This document shows positions 26,913 through 35,977 of a stretch of DNA of 64,000 nucleotides, one piece after another. The notes under the pieces were generated by a model. That model saw nothing but the letters and a program-made list of their open reading frames with translations. It ran no database searches and was not told the DNA's origin. Origin of the DNA: Gimesia aquarii (lineage in GTDB: Bacteria; Planctomycetota; Planctomycetia; Planctomycetales; Planctomycetaceae); NCBI RefSeq assembly GCF_007748175.1, contig NZ_CP037422.1:3888520-3952519 (forward strand), in the 5' to 3' direction. Each line of letters opens with the position of its first letter. Within the stretch, counting starts at the first letter, position 1. The position numbers and the translations under genes are program-made.

Positions 26913-28364
26913 ATGCAGAACGAACTGAAAGAAGACAAATGGTATCATGGTATTTCTCGTTACCAATGGCTCGTGCTGACGATCGCTTCTCTGGGTTGGG
27001 TTTTTGATGTCTTCGAAGGACAAATCTTCGTCGCTAGCATGAACGAAGCCATGCCCTCTCTCATTAAAACAGAACCATTAGATGAAGTAGCCCAAAAGAA
27101 TCCCATTGCTGTTGAGGAACATCAAAAAGAGATTAAAGGTCGTCTGGCTCTTTACAATAATGTCGCCTTAGGCGCTTTTTTGATTGGAGGCGCTTTGGGA
27201 GGCATCGCATTTGGTGCTTTAAGCGACCGGATTGGTCGCAAAAAGACAATGTCACTGACAATCTTATTCTACTCATTATTTACATGTCTCTCTGCGTTTT
27301 CCCAAGAATGGTGGCAGCTCGCTGGTTTTCGTTTTCTGGTCGCGTTAGGAGTAGGAGGTGAATGGGCAGTTGCCAGTACATTAGTTGCAGAATCGTTTCC
27401 CCCTAAAGCGCGCGCACGGGTTGGCAGTATCTTTCATGCATCAAGTGTTCTTGGAACATACCTCGCGATTCTGGCTGGTGCGTTTATCATTGGGAACGAA
27501 AGTATTCTCGAGTATGCCAAGGAAGCAGGTTATCCTAGTCTTCCGTGGCGAATCGGATTTGCATTAGGAGTTGTGCCTTCATTTTTGATCATCTGGATTC
27601 GGCGATCCTTGAAAGAACCGGATTCCTGGAAACATGCACAGGAAACTGCAAAACAAGATACCAGCCAATCGATGGGCAGCATTAGTAATCTGTTTTTACC
27701 GCAATTTATAAAGAGCACATGCATTGGAGTCCTTTTGGCAGCGATCGGACTGGCAACATTCTGGGGGGTGCACATTTATGGCAAAAATGTTTTTTTGAAC
27801 TCGGTCAAAAATGATTATATCATTGAACACTTTGAGGGGCAAATAGATGTACCGAAAGAACAAAAAGACGAATATTTTCAAACTATCAAAGCGACTTTAA
27901 AAAAGTGGGAGATGCTGGGTATGTTTTTGGCAACAACCGGTGGAGGATTGGGGCTGTTAGCATTTGGGCCGCTTTGTGAATGGTTTGGAAGACGTGGCGC
28001 GTTTTTTCTATTTCACGTTGGTGGGCTGATCAGCACGGTGTTGCTTTTTCAAGTCTTCCATAATACTGTTGTCATTGGCTGTTTTTTACCTGTTTTTGGC
28101 TTTCTGACTTTAGGTATGCATGCAGGTTATGCAATTTACTTCCCGGAACTTTATCCCACACGTCTCAGAGGAACAGGGACAGGATTCTGCTTCAATGCAG
28201 GACGCATTCTTGCGGCTCCCATCTTGTTTATTGGTGGTTGGATGCAAAAAGATTGGGGATATACCCTGGCACAAACTGCAACAATCCTTAGTATGCTCTA
28301 TATTATTGGAGCTATCCTGCCCTTCTTTGCCAAAGAAACCAAAGGTAGTGCATTGATGGAATAA
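26913..28364 (+). CDS. MFS transporter (aromatic/organic acid:H+ symporter type)
   Basis: This permease of about 483 residues has 12 predicted membrane segments, the MFS loop-2 signature GALSDRIGRKK, GVGGEWAVASTLVAESFP and PTRLRGTGTGFCFNAGR near the end, as in the AAHS/sugar-acid symporter group. An additional hydrophilic loop between helices 6 and 8 carries a segment rich in charged residues. As third gene of the operon it probably imports the organic acid handled by the two enzymes upstream (inference). ATG at 26913 is used instead of the preceding TTG. Confidence 0.87.
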   Translation: MQNELKEDKWYHGISRYQWLVLTIASLGWVFDVFEGQIFVASMNEAMPSLIKTEPLDEVAQKNPIAVEEHQKEIKGRLALYNNVALGAFLIGGALGGIAFGALSDRIGRKKTMSLTILFYSLFTCLSAFSQEWWQLAGFRFLVALGVGGEWAVASTLVAESFPPKARARVGSIFHASSVLGTYLAILAGAFIIGNESILEYAKEAGYPSLPWRIGFALGVVPSFLIIWIRRSLKEPDSWKHAQETAKQDTSQSMGSISNLFLPQFIKSTCIGVLLAAIGLATFWGVHIYGKNVFLNSVKNDYIIEHFEGQIDVPKEQKDEYFQTIKATLKKWEMLGMFLATTGGGLGLLAFGPLCEWFGRRGAFFLFHVGGLISTVLLFQVFHNTVVIGCFLPVFGFLTLGMHAGYAIYFPELYPTRLRGTGTGFCFNAGRILAAPILFIGGWMQKDWGYTLAQTATILSMLYIIGAILPFFAKETKGSALME

Positions 28365-28443
28365 CAACTCCCTCCTGCTGCGTTCACTCTCGCTTAACCG
28401 GGTAATGCATCCCTGCATCACTCATTATGACTTGTATACGATA

Positions 28444-29271
28444 ATGATGTTTTCTGATCCACAATTGTGGTTAATAGTGCTTTCGATTGTTTTCATTGCG
28501 GCTTTGATTCAGGGTATCATCGGGTTTGGATATGCGATTGTCGCGATGGCTACTCTGCCGTTAGTGATTAATTTTCGCGAGGCAAACTTGCTGGTCGCCT
28601 TCAGTATTGTATTGCCTGTCATCTGGATTTTCTGGAATTATCGTCGGCACTCTAATGCCCGGATTCTGGCAGGCGCGATTATTGGTTCGCTGATCGGCTT
28701 ACCATTGGGTATGCTAATCTTTACACTCGTTAAAATTGATCTCCTGGTGCGGGGCACCGGACTGGTGATTCTGTTAATTACGATTGACGGATTTTTCAAA
28801 CGAACACCCGCTGTTATGGAAGAACAGCAAAACCCAACATCTCTCTGGGGTACTTTTGCTGGTTTTTGTAGTGGATTCCTTGCGGGTACGACAAGTATTG
28901 CGGGTCCTCCCATCGTGATCTATGCAATTCGTCAACCATGGACTCAAGATCAATATAAAGGGTTCATTTTCGGTTTTTTTATTTTGATCTCCATCTCTAG
29001 AGTCATTGGACTATCATTAATGGGATGGGCAACTTCAGAAGTGTTGCTGACCACCTGCATCCTTATTCCAGTTGTCATTTTAGGTATGAAACTGGGGACG
29101 CTTTTGGGACCACAAATTAATCCGGTGTTATTCAAACGATGTCTACTCTCACTGCTGGGCGTGTTCTCGCTATATATGCTCATTATAGGCAGTTCGCCTC
29201 GTGCTGACTCCACTGAATTAAAAGTCGATCTTTCCAAGCGCCCCTTCCTGAAAAAGCAAGCAGACGATTAA
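28444..29271 (+). CDS. TauE/SafE family sulfite/anion exporter
   Basis: This membrane protein of about 275 residues has eight hydrophobic segments and the duplicated TauE/SafE motifs IQGIIGFGYAIVAM near the N-terminus and SGFLAGTTSIAGPPIVIYA in the middle. Members export sulfite, sulfoacetate or related small anions. A longer reading from ATG at 28405 adds 13 residues that are not needed; both starts lack a good Shine-Dalgarno. It closes the operon begun by the threonine-synthase-like gene. Its stop shares TTAA with the convergent arsenosugar glycosyltransferase gene. Confidence 0.86.
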   Translation: MMFSDPQLWLIVLSIVFIAALIQGIIGFGYAIVAMATLPLVINFREANLLVAFSIVLPVIWIFWNYRRHSNARILAGAIIGSLIGLPLGMLIFTLVKIDLLVRGTGLVILLITIDGFFKRTPAVMEEQQNPTSLWGTFAGFCSGFLAGTTSIAGPPIVIYAIRQPWTQDQYKGFIFGFFILISISRVIGLSLMGWATSEVLLTTCILIPVVILGMKLGTLLGPQINPVLFKRCLLSLLGVFSLYMLIIGSSPRADSTELKVDLSKRPFLKKQADD

Positions 29272-29963
29272 GAATCAAACGAGTTCCTGTTCCGAATCCA
29301 CTCAAGAACCTGATGTTGTTCCCAGAGAAGATTGTTATCAATTTCAACCTGCTGTTCAATCATTTCAAGTTCATCAATCGTATCGACATCGGTCAAGAGG
29401 GGAAGTTGATGGATCTTCCCACGTCTTTGGATCTGCTCAAGCAACTTTTCGGTAGTATTGGAAGCGCTATAGGGAATATTGAGCCATTCTTTCTGAGTCA
29501 GACTGACCTGGCTACCAAACAAATAAAAACCACCATCAATGGCGGGCCCAATTACGAATTGAGGCTGATCAGTTTTTTTTGAGAGGAGTTCAATGGCTTC
29601 TAACAGATAACTAACGGGAAGTTGAGGACTGTCCGCGCCAAGAAAGATAATATAATCGTGCGCATCGAACAGGCACTGATCAATGTGCGCCAGGCGCATC
29701 CCTAAATCCCCTGTTCCTTGAAAAACAGTGGAAAACTCTTTCCAGATCGGACTCGACAGCGCCGCTTCCTCAGCAACTGCCCAATAAGGAACAACAGGTT
29801 CTCGTTCTGAAACATATCGAACCACTGCCTCAACCGCTTTAGCCGAAAGTGTATGGAATTGTTCTGCCTGAGTTTGCCCGATGGATTGAGCCAATCTGGT
29901 TTTTAAAGGTGAAAAACCAGGAGTTTTTACGAAGATGGCGATTGCGCCTTGCCTTGCTACCAT
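29268..29963 (-). CDS. TIGR04282-type arsenosugar biosynthesis glycosyltransferase
   Basis: This DUF2064/TIGR04282 protein of about 231 residues opens with AIAIFVKTPGFSPLKTRLA, then has the nucleotide/metal motif LGADSPQLP and the IGPAIDGGFYLFG block that is diagnostic of this subfamily. It is predicted to transfer a sugar or nucleotidyl group during arsenosugar formation; the role is inferred from its constant association with ArsM and ArsS. The frame extends upstream to 30053, but the ATG at 29963 fits the family start and gives a 7-base overlap with the upstream TIGR04283-type gene. Confidence 0.87.
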   Translation of the reverse strand: MVARQGAIAIFVKTPGFSPLKTRLAQSIGQTQAEQFHTLSAKAVEAVVRYVSEREPVVPYWAVAEEAALSSPIWKEFSTVFQGTGDLGMRLAHIDQCLFDAHDYIIFLGADSPQLPVSYLLEAIELLSKKTDQPQFVIGPAIDGGFYLFGSQVSLTQKEWLNIPYSASNTTEKLLEQIQRRGKIHQLPLLTDVDTIDELEMIEQQVEIDNNLLWEQHQVLEWIRNRNSFDS

Positions 29964-30742
29964 GAACCAATACGTTCTTTTAACAAAAGAATAAATTGTG
30001 GAATGGCCTGATTTACCGTAAGTACAAGGTGCGTGGCAGTGATTTTCAACCAACCTTGTTGCTGATATTTTCTGGAACTGGTTTCAATCGTTGCACCAGT
30101 GCATTTTAAACGAATTCTATTTCGACGCGCTTTCCAGACCAAAAGATGGTCTTCTCCATAAGAGACCGATTCATCGTAACAACCAAGTTCAAAAAACAGA
30201 TCACGTTTCAGACAAAGCCCCTGATCTCCAAATGGAATCCCCAAATAATGTGAACGAAAATAAACCCCCCATCTGTTAAGTTGCATTAGAAAATGGCTCT
30301 GGTCATGAAATTTTAAATTAAAATAATGCAAAGCATGAGGACTCGACTTCAAAGACTGTATCAAAAATCGAACTGCCGGTTCACTCAACCGCGAATCCGA
30401 ATGTAAAAATAAAAGATAAGAACAATGCGATTCAGATGCCCCTCGGTTCATTTGAACTGCTCTGCCAGTCGAAGAACGATCCCAATGACTTCGACCACCA
30501 ATCTCAAACTGATGTACCAGTTCATCAAACTCAGTTGGTTGGTTACCACTACCGATGAATAAAAATTCAGTCGAGTCCGGAAAAAAAGATAAATCCTTGA
30601 TTAATGCCTTCCAATGATCTTCACCATCCAGAACAGGAATCACTACGGAAAGCTGAGGCTCTGAAACCATCTCGTGACTTGAACTCATTTTTTTCGGGTT
30701 GAACTTGTAAAATGTGATTTGATTCACAGTTTTTTTGTCCAT
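29957..30742 (-). CDS. TIGR04283-type arsenosugar biosynthesis glycosyltransferase
   Basis: This GT2-type glycosyltransferase of about 261 residues has LSVVIPVLDGE, the STGRAVQMNRGA motif, the metal-binding LLFLHSDSRL (DxD-like) and YFRSHYLGIPFGDQG. These features match the TIGR04283 family that accompanies ArsM/ArsS. The start is uncertain: ATG at 30742 or 30688 are both possible and neither has a clear Shine-Dalgarno. It is co-transcribed with the TIGR04282-type gene and divergent from arsM, with a dyad operator candidate between. Confidence 0.87.
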   Translation of the reverse strand: MDKKTVNQITFYKFNPKKMSSSHEMVSEPQLSVVIPVLDGEDHWKALIKDLSFFPDSTEFLFIGSGNQPTEFDELVHQFEIGGRSHWDRSSTGRAVQMNRGASESHCSYLLFLHSDSRLSEPAVRFLIQSLKSSPHALHYFNLKFHDQSHFLMQLNRWGVYFRSHYLGIPFGDQGLCLKRDLFFELGCYDESVSYGEDHLLVWKARRNRIRLKCTGATIETSSRKYQQQGWLKITATHLVLTVNQAIPQFILLLKERIGSW

Positions 30743-30809
30743 AATAATGGATACTATAAATATCAAAAAGTCGCTATCTCTCTGGAACAACAATATTTCT
30801 CGACTTCTT

Positions 30810-30833
30810 TGACATGATTATACTAACATGTCA
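30810..30833. promoter_or_regulatory. Dyad operator/bidirectional promoter candidate of the arsenosugar cluster
   Basis: TGACATG (30810-30816) and CATGTCA (30827-30833) form a perfect 7-bp inverted repeat with a 10-base spacer. The spacer contains TATAAT reading leftwards (30822-30817) and TATACT reading rightwards (30819-30824), so one site could control both divergent transcripts. Start codons lie 68 bases to the left and 79 to the right. No ArsR-type regulator gene is in the window, so the binding protein is unknown. Confidence 0.5.
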
Positions 30834-30911
30834 TTTAGATCCAGATCGTAATCAAGGTTCTTCCGGGAATTCAACAGACTGACATTGGAATTGAAAGGAA
30901 CTCAGACAACC

Positions 30912-32090
30912 ATGAATTCAGTGAACGCACACCAGATTTCTACAGAAGAAGAATCTGTTTATTCACGTTACGCCGATGCTGCAAATCAAAAAGAACCAGC
31001 TCTGTGTTGCCCTGTTGAATACAACACCGAATACTTATCAATCATTCCCGAGGAAATTCTGGAACGTGATTATGGCTGTGGCGATCCAACTTCATATCTT
31101 TCGGCAGGCGATACTGTTGTCGACCTGGGTTCAGGAGGCGGAAAAATTTGTTACATCGCCTCGCAAATTGTGGGAGCTGAAGGAAAAGTGATTGGAGTCG
31201 ACTGCAATGCAGAAATGTTGTCACTAGCCAGAAAATACCAACAGCAGGTTTCCGATCGACTGGGATTCGCAAATGTCGAATTCCGTTGTGGCTTGATTCA
31301 AGACTTAAAATTGGATCTGGATCAGCTAAATCAGGAATTGTCTTCCAACCCGATTGACAGTCATGCGCGTTGGCTGGAATTAAGGAATCTCGAAGAACGT
31401 CTACGTCAGGAAGCTCCCATGATTGCAGATGAGAGCGCCGACTGCGTCATTTCTAATTGTGTCCTGAATCTGGTCCGTGAAAGTGACCGCAGTCAACTGC
31501 TGGAAGAAGTCTTTCGCGTGTTAAAACGTGGTGGCAAAGCTGTGATCAGCGATATCGTCTGTGATGAAGACGTCCCCCAACATCTGAAACAAGACCCCAC
31601 GCTCTGGTCGGGCTGTCTCTCTGGTGCTTTTCGTGAAGATGAGTTTTTAAAAGCATTTGAGAGTGCCGGCTTCCATGGCATCGAAATTCTCAAACGCGAA
31701 GAAACTCCCTGGCAAACCATTGAAGGAATTGAATTCCGCTCAATCACGGTCTCAGCTTATAAAGGCAAACAAGGACCGTGTCTCGAAAGAAATCAAGCAA
31801 TGGTTTATCGTGGACCATTTAAAAAAGTTGAAGATGATGATCATCATACTTACTTTCGAGGACAACGAATTGCTGTTTGCGATAAAACCTATCAATTACT
31901 ACAAGCTCCCCCTTATGAGGGACACTTTATTCCCGTTGAACCTTATCAAAATATACCTCTAGACGAAGCCCAGGAAATGGACTGTCGGCGAAATGTTGTT
32001 CGACATCCTCGAGAAACTAAGGGCAAAAACTATGATTTAACAAGTGAAATCATGGAATCCTGTTGCAGTCCTGATAGTGAGTGTTGTTAA
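30912..32090 (+). CDS. arsM: Arsenite S-adenosylmethionine methyltransferase
   Basis: This class I methyltransferase of about 392 residues converts arsenite to methylarsenicals. From the ATG at 30912 (AAAGGAA upstream) it has the paired cysteines ALCCPVEY (32-33), a further Cys in DYGCGDPTSY (56), the SAM motif VVDLGSGGGK (about 70-78), NCVLNLV and GGKAVISDIVCDE with the third conserved Cys, and a long C-terminal extension ending in CCSPDSECC, which could bind As(III). The extension is typical of ArsM proteins linked to arsenosugar clusters. It is followed immediately by arsS. Confidence 0.93.
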   Translation: MNSVNAHQISTEEESVYSRYADAANQKEPALCCPVEYNTEYLSIIPEEILERDYGCGDPTSYLSAGDTVVDLGSGGGKICYIASQIVGAEGKVIGVDCNAEMLSLARKYQQQVSDRLGFANVEFRCGLIQDLKLDLDQLNQELSSNPIDSHARWLELRNLEERLRQEAPMIADESADCVISNCVLNLVRESDRSQLLEEVFRVLKRGGKAVISDIVCDEDVPQHLKQDPTLWSGCLSGAFREDEFLKAFESAGFHGIEILKREETPWQTIEGIEFRSITVSAYKGKQGPCLERNQAMVYRGPFKKVEDDDHHTYFRGQRIAVCDKTYQLLQAPPYEGHFIPVEPYQNIPLDEAQEMDCRRNVVRHPRETKGKNYDLTSEIMESCCSPDSECC

Positions 32091-32143
32091 ATAAAAGACA
32101 TGACAGAAGATTTGATTCTGCAATCATCTTATCAGGAAGATAT

Positions 32144-33190
32144 ATGGCTTCATTAACTCTACTGCGACAACATAGCAAACTCGCTGATCCTCAACAACAA
32201 TTGCTTGTGTTAAACAATCAAAATCAGTACCCTGATTTTGATCAAAAGCTAGCGCAAAATCAGCTTCCGTCTCTGCAAGCAAACACAATTAATACACTCC
32301 AGGTAAATCTGGGAAAACTCTGCAACATGACCTGTGAGCATTGCCATGTTGATGCTGGTCCAGATCGCAGAGAGATTATGACTTGGGAAACGATTCAGGA
32401 CTGCCTGAAAGCCTTAAAAAATCCTGGTTTTCAAACACTGGATTTAACAGGGGGAGCACCTGAGATGAATCCTCACTTTCGAAATTTGGTTGCAGAGGCC
32501 ACTAAATTCAAAAAACAAATCATCGATCGCTGTAACCTGACAATTCTGTTAGCACCAGGTTATACCGATCTGCCTGATTTCCTCGCAACCCATCAAGTCG
32601 AACTCGTTGCTTCCCTTCCCTGTTACCTTGAAGAAAATACGGACGATCAAAGAGGTAACGGTGCATTTAAAAAATCAGTTCAAGCCTTACAAAAACTGAA
32701 CTCTCTTGGTTATGGCAAATCAGATTCAGAATTGAAATTAAGCCTGGTATATAATCCTGTTGGATTTTCATTACCCCCTGATCAATCGGAATTGGAGTTG
32801 GCTTATCGAAGAGAACTGAAAAAACAGTTCGATATTGAATTCACAAATTTGATTACCATCACCAATATGCCCATCAGTCGGTTTCTCAGTGAATTGGTTA
32901 ATCAGGGACGGCTCGAAGAGTATATGGAGCGACTCATTAATGCATTCAATCCAGAGACAGTCTCAGGGCTCATGTGCCGCTCTATCTTATCAGTAGACTG
33001 GCAGGGCTTTCTCTACGACTGTGACTTCAATCAGATGCTGAGTCTCCCTGTCTCTGTCTCTACCAGACGACATATCCGAGACTTTCACTACAATGAATTG
33101 AATGAAAGAAAAATCGTAACCAACCAACACTGTTATGGATGCACAGCAGGAGCCGGTTCCAGTTGTGGAGGGGCGATTCAAAGCCTCTAG
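32144..33190 (+). CDS. arsS: Arsenosugar biosynthesis radical SAM protein
   Basis: This radical-SAM enzyme of about 348 residues has a CNMTCEHC cluster (C60, C64, C67) for the 4Fe-4S/SAM centre, then LDLTGGAPEM and a C-terminal cysteine-rich SPASM/twitch-like region (MCRSILSVDWQGFLYDCDF, HCYGCTAGAGSSCGG). ArsS is known to join the 5'-deoxyadenosyl group to dimethylarsenic, forming the first arsenoriboside. The frame extends upstream into arsM, but the ATG at 32144 with AGGAAG 5 bases upstream is the evident start. It ends the plus-strand operon, closed by a terminator at 33217. Confidence 0.94.
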   Translation: MASLTLLRQHSKLADPQQQLLVLNNQNQYPDFDQKLAQNQLPSLQANTINTLQVNLGKLCNMTCEHCHVDAGPDRREIMTWETIQDCLKALKNPGFQTLDLTGGAPEMNPHFRNLVAEATKFKKQIIDRCNLTILLAPGYTDLPDFLATHQVELVASLPCYLEENTDDQRGNGAFKKSVQALQKLNSLGYGKSDSELKLSLVYNPVGFSLPPDQSELELAYRRELKKQFDIEFTNLITITNMPISRFLSELVNQGRLEEYMERLINAFNPETVSGLMCRSILSVDWQGFLYDCDFNQMLSLPVSVSTRRHIRDFHYNELNERKIVTNQHCYGCTAGAGSSCGGAIQSL

Positions 33191-33216
33191 ACCTCTGTAC
33201 TTTGCCTGCCCTAAAT

Positions 33217-33238
33217 ACTGCGTTGCGCAGTCTTTTTT
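33217..33238 (+). terminator. Rho-independent terminator after arsS
   Basis: ACTGCG (33217-33222) pairs with CGCAGT (33226-33231) around a TTG loop and is followed by C and a six-T tract. It lies 27 bases after the arsS stop on the plus strand. Confidence 0.8.
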
Positions 33239-33656
33239 GAGTGAAGACTAAATATTGAACTGGCTTACAAATCATTAATACTCCCACTAAAAAAACCAAA
33301 TCAAAGACTATTCATTTTGTCAGTACCCTTAAACCTATAGGGATTATAAGCCCTCAGATTGCGCTAATTTTTTATTCCAAAAAATGAAAAACTACGAGTT
33401 TTTTCTCATGTGATTCCGCTACTCTGGCGGAAATATTTCTATATATCCTCAGTTCATTTTTTTCGCACTTGACAAAGCAAAATAAATATAATATTGGGAA
33501 TATCGTGAACAATAAATTTCCCCGCAAAACAGGGAAAGTTCCCTCATGATTGTTAATGAAATCCCACGATTGAACATTGACATCAGGCTTTTAGTATTTG
33601 TAAAAAATCGTTTAGAAATTTGGAAAGATTGCACTAAAAACTACGAGGATCAAACT
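33239..33656. other. Intergenic/leader region before the acidic protein gene
   Basis: About 420 AT-rich bases. TTGACA (33469-33474) and TATAAT (33487-33492) occur, but with a spacer of only 12 bases. A small hairpin TTTCCC...GGGAAA sits at 33517-33537 in what would be the leader of the acidic protein. An in-frame ATG at 33546 adds 37 residues of ordinary composition; I judge it less likely to be the start than the GTG at 33657. Confidence 0.4.
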
Positions 33657-33917
33657 GTGTTATTAGCTGATTCAATTTTCATCGAATCCCCTGAAGAACT
33701 CGAAACTGTTACCGAAGAGACTCCGACTGTTTTCATGTCGTTAGACGATGATGAGGAAAACATTGGCTTCGATGATCTGGAAGACCTTGATGATGAAGAT
33801 TTCGATGACGATGATGAATTCGACGACGATGATGAAGACGAATTCGATGACGAAGATGACGAGTTCGATGACGACGAAATTGAAGATGAAGAGTTCGATG
33901 ACGACGATGATTTTTAA
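33657..33917 (+). CDS. Extremely acidic Asp/Glu-rich low-complexity protein
   Basis: This small protein of about 86 residues starts at a GTG with GAGGAT 6 bases upstream. Residues 1-30 are of ordinary composition (LLADSIFIESPEELETVTEE) and the C-terminal 60 residues are almost only Asp, Glu and Phe, with repeated EFDDDD/DEFDDE units about 6-8 residues long. No cysteine, transmembrane or signal sequence is seen. The calculated charge would be strongly negative, as in histone-like-protein mimics, RNA polymerase delta-type tails or metal buffers; no family can be assigned. Repeats of GATGAC/GATGAA at DNA level make it prone to length change. A hairpin follows. Confidence 0.65.
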   Translation: MLLADSIFIESPEELETVTEETPTVFMSLDDDEENIGFDDLEDLDDEDFDDDDEFDDDDEDEFDDEDDEFDDDEIEDEEFDDDDDF

Positions 33918-33937
33918 ATCACTCATCCATAAGTAAA

Positions 33938-33973
33938 GAGGCTCACCATTGAATACCACCAAAGGTGAGCCTC
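33938..33973 (+). terminator. Hairpin after the acidic protein gene
   Basis: GAGGCTCACC (33938-33947) and GGTGAGCCTC (33964-33973) form a perfect 10-bp stem with a 16-base loop, 21 bases after the stop codon. There is no T tract, so it may act as a mRNA-stabilising or factor-dependent termination hairpin instead of a classical terminator. Confidence 0.55.
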
Positions 33974-34081
33974 AGATTAATATTAACAGCCAGTCTCATA
34001 CAACTCATTCTATCGTGAGCGGCTTGAGTCACTTTGCTTCTCCATGCCGCTTAGCTTCTAACATTGAAAAGAAATAATTGT

Positions 34082-34903
34082 ATGCAAGGATTGGTCGAAA
34101 AAATTAATGATGCTGTTGAATTTCTGAATCCACAAATTAATCAGTATCCCCAAATCGGTTTGATACTGGGTACAGGCCTGGGTGATTTAAGCCAACAGAT
34201 CAATCAAGACATCTCAATCAATTATGAGACAATTCCCCACTTTCCCCACTCAACAGTGGAGTCACACGCCGGTCAGTTAGTATTTGGCACTCTCAACGGG
34301 ACTCCTATCGTCGCAATGGAAGGTCGCTTTCATTACTACGAAGGTTACTCGATGAAAGAAGTCACATTTCCCGTCAGAGTAATGAAAGCGCTTGGTGTAG
34401 AAACACTGATCATTACCAATGCTGCGGGAGGAATGAATCCCAATTATCAACTTGCTGATATTATGATCATTGAAGATCAAATCAACTTAATGGGAGACAA
34501 CCCGTTAAGAGGTATCAACGATGACCGATTGGGAGTTCGTTTTCCGGATATGAGTGAACCTTACGATCAGAGATTAATTGGATTAGCCGAAGAAATGGCT
34601 CTTGAACTTAAGATTCGTACGCAAATCGGATCGTTTGTAGCAGTGACCGGGCCAAACCTCGAAACACGCGCCGAATATCGAATGCTGCGACAAATGGGGG
34701 CTGATTGTGTTGGGATGTCGACCGTTCCAGAATGCATTGTGGCCAACCATGCCTCAATGAAGGTTTTGGGGCTTTCTGTAGTAACAGATATCTGTCTGCC
34801 TGATGCTCTCGAACCAGTGGAAATCAGCAAGATCTTGAAAGTCGCAGCAGAGGGTGGACAGAAATTAGCTCGGCTGATCCCTCAAATCATTGCGAATCTC
34901 TGA
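34082..34903 (+). CDS. punA: Purine-nucleoside phosphorylase (class I, trimeric type)
   Basis: This enzyme of about 273 residues cleaves purine (deoxy)nucleosides with phosphate. It shows [11 protein letters not shown] (phosphate-binding), [50 protein letters not shown] and [12 protein letters not shown], all diagnostic of the PNP I family in the expected order. The frame also opens with TTG at 34064; I use the ATG at 34082. It stands alone in the purine salvage pathway and converges on the sugar-epimerase operon. Confidence 0.94.
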   Translation: MQGLVEKINDAVEFLNPQINQYPQIGLILGTGLGDLSQQINQDISINYETIPHFPHSTVESHAGQLVFGTLNGTPIVAMEGRFHYYEGYSMKEVTFPVRVMKALGVETLIITNAAGGMNPNYQLADIMIIEDQINLMGDNPLRGINDDRLGVRFPDMSEPYDQRLIGLAEEMALELKIRTQIGSFVAVTGPNLETRAEYRMLRQMGADCVGMSTVPECIVANHASMKVLGLSVVTDICLPDALEPVEISKILKVAAEGGQKLARLIPQIIANL

Positions 34904-34966
34904 AAGATCTTTCTCCGCTTTTCCTATCAAGCTCTCAGATTCAAAAAGTCCTTAACGCTCCAACAC

Positions 34967-35977
34967 TTAGTGTGAGCTTGAATAATAAGAGAGATACCAA
35001 TCGACAAATCGATCTACTCCCTCTTCAATCGTAGTCGATGGCGAAAAATGTATCGCCTGTTTGAGTTCAGAGATATCAGCATAGGTTTCTAAGACGTCTC
35101 CTGGTTGCATTGGATAGTTTTCACGAATCGCCTGCTTACCAACTCGTTGTTCAATCACGTCAATCAATTTTGAGATTCCAATGGGTTGATGATTCCCAAT
35201 ATTATAAATCCTGTAAGGTGCTTCTGTCTCAATAAGTTCATTGACTGACAGCCCTTGCCTATGACTAGGAATATCTCCTAACACGCCAACTACTCCGGTT
35301 ACAATATCATCGATATAAGTAAAATCGCGTTTCAAATTTCCGTGATTAAACACTTTTATAGGTGTGCCTTCAAGAATTGCTTTGGTAAAGAGGAAGACCG
35401 CCATATCAGGTCGCCCCCATGGACCATACACTGTAAAAAAACGTAAACCTGTTGTCGGTAAATCATACAGATGACTATAACTATGAGCAATTAATTCATC
35501 AGCTCGCTTAGTGGCTGCATAGAGGCTAATGGGATGATCTACACGATCTCGTGTGGAATAAGGTGTTTTTCGATTCGCTCCGTAGACAGAACTGGACGAT
35601 GCGTAAACAAAATGCCTAACCTGAGCTTCTCGACAATATTCCAAAAGATTGACAAAGCCTCCTACATTACTTTGTACATAATCCAAAGGTCTTTCCAGGG
35701 AGTTACGTACTCCCACTTCCGCAGCCAGATGCACTACTTTTTCAAAAGTGAATTGCTGGAAAAGTTGTGAGATTGATTTCACCTCAGTGACGTTAGTTTC
35801 AAGAAACTGAAATGCCGATTTCTGTTGTAATTCCCGAAGGCGGTCTCGCTTTAATTGCACATCATAATGTGTGTTCAGATTATCAATCCCAACCACATGG
35901 TACCCTTGAGAAAGAAGGCGGGACGTGACATGAAAACCGATAAACCCCGCTGCACCTGTCACCAGAATATGGCTCAT
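34967..35977 (-). CDS. NAD-dependent epimerase, UDP-glucuronate 4-epimerase-like
   Basis: This 336-residue extended SDR has the NAD-binding GAAGFIGFH (about 8-16), the catalytic Ser/Tyr/Lys as [17 protein letters not shown] and [13 protein letters not shown], and [18 protein letters not shown], which is typical of UDP-glucuronate 4-epimerases (CapI/WcvA type). It would turn UDP-glucuronate into UDP-galacturonate for polysaccharide assembly. It overlaps the UDP-xylose synthase gene by 4 bases, so the two enzymes share the UDP-glucuronate branch point. Confidence 0.9.
   Translation of the reverse strand: MSHILVTGAAGFIGFHVTSRLLSQGYHVVGIDNLNTHYDVQLKRDRLRELQQKSAFQFLETNVTEVKSISQLFQQFTFEKVVHLAAEVGVRNSLERPLDYVQSNVGGFVNLLEYCREAQVRHFVYASSSSVYGANRKTPYSTRDRVDHPISLYAATKRADELIAHSYSHLYDLPTTGLRFFTVYGPWGRPDMAVFLFTKAILEGTPIKVFNHGNLKRDFTYIDDIVTGVVGVLGDIPSHRQGLSVNELIETEAPYRIYNIGNHQPIGISKLIDVIEQRVGKQAIRENYPMQPGDVLETYADISELKQAIHFSPSTTIEEGVDRFVDWYLSYYSSSH

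Noticed and set aside
33469..33492. TTGACA and TATAAT as a promoter
   Set aside because: The spacer is only 12 bases, too short for a normal sigma-70 promoter; mentioned in the intergenic entry only.
33741..33962. Antisense hydrophobic frame opposite the acidic protein
   Set aside because: The Ile/Val-rich translation is the mirror of GAT/GAC codons and starts in the following hairpin.
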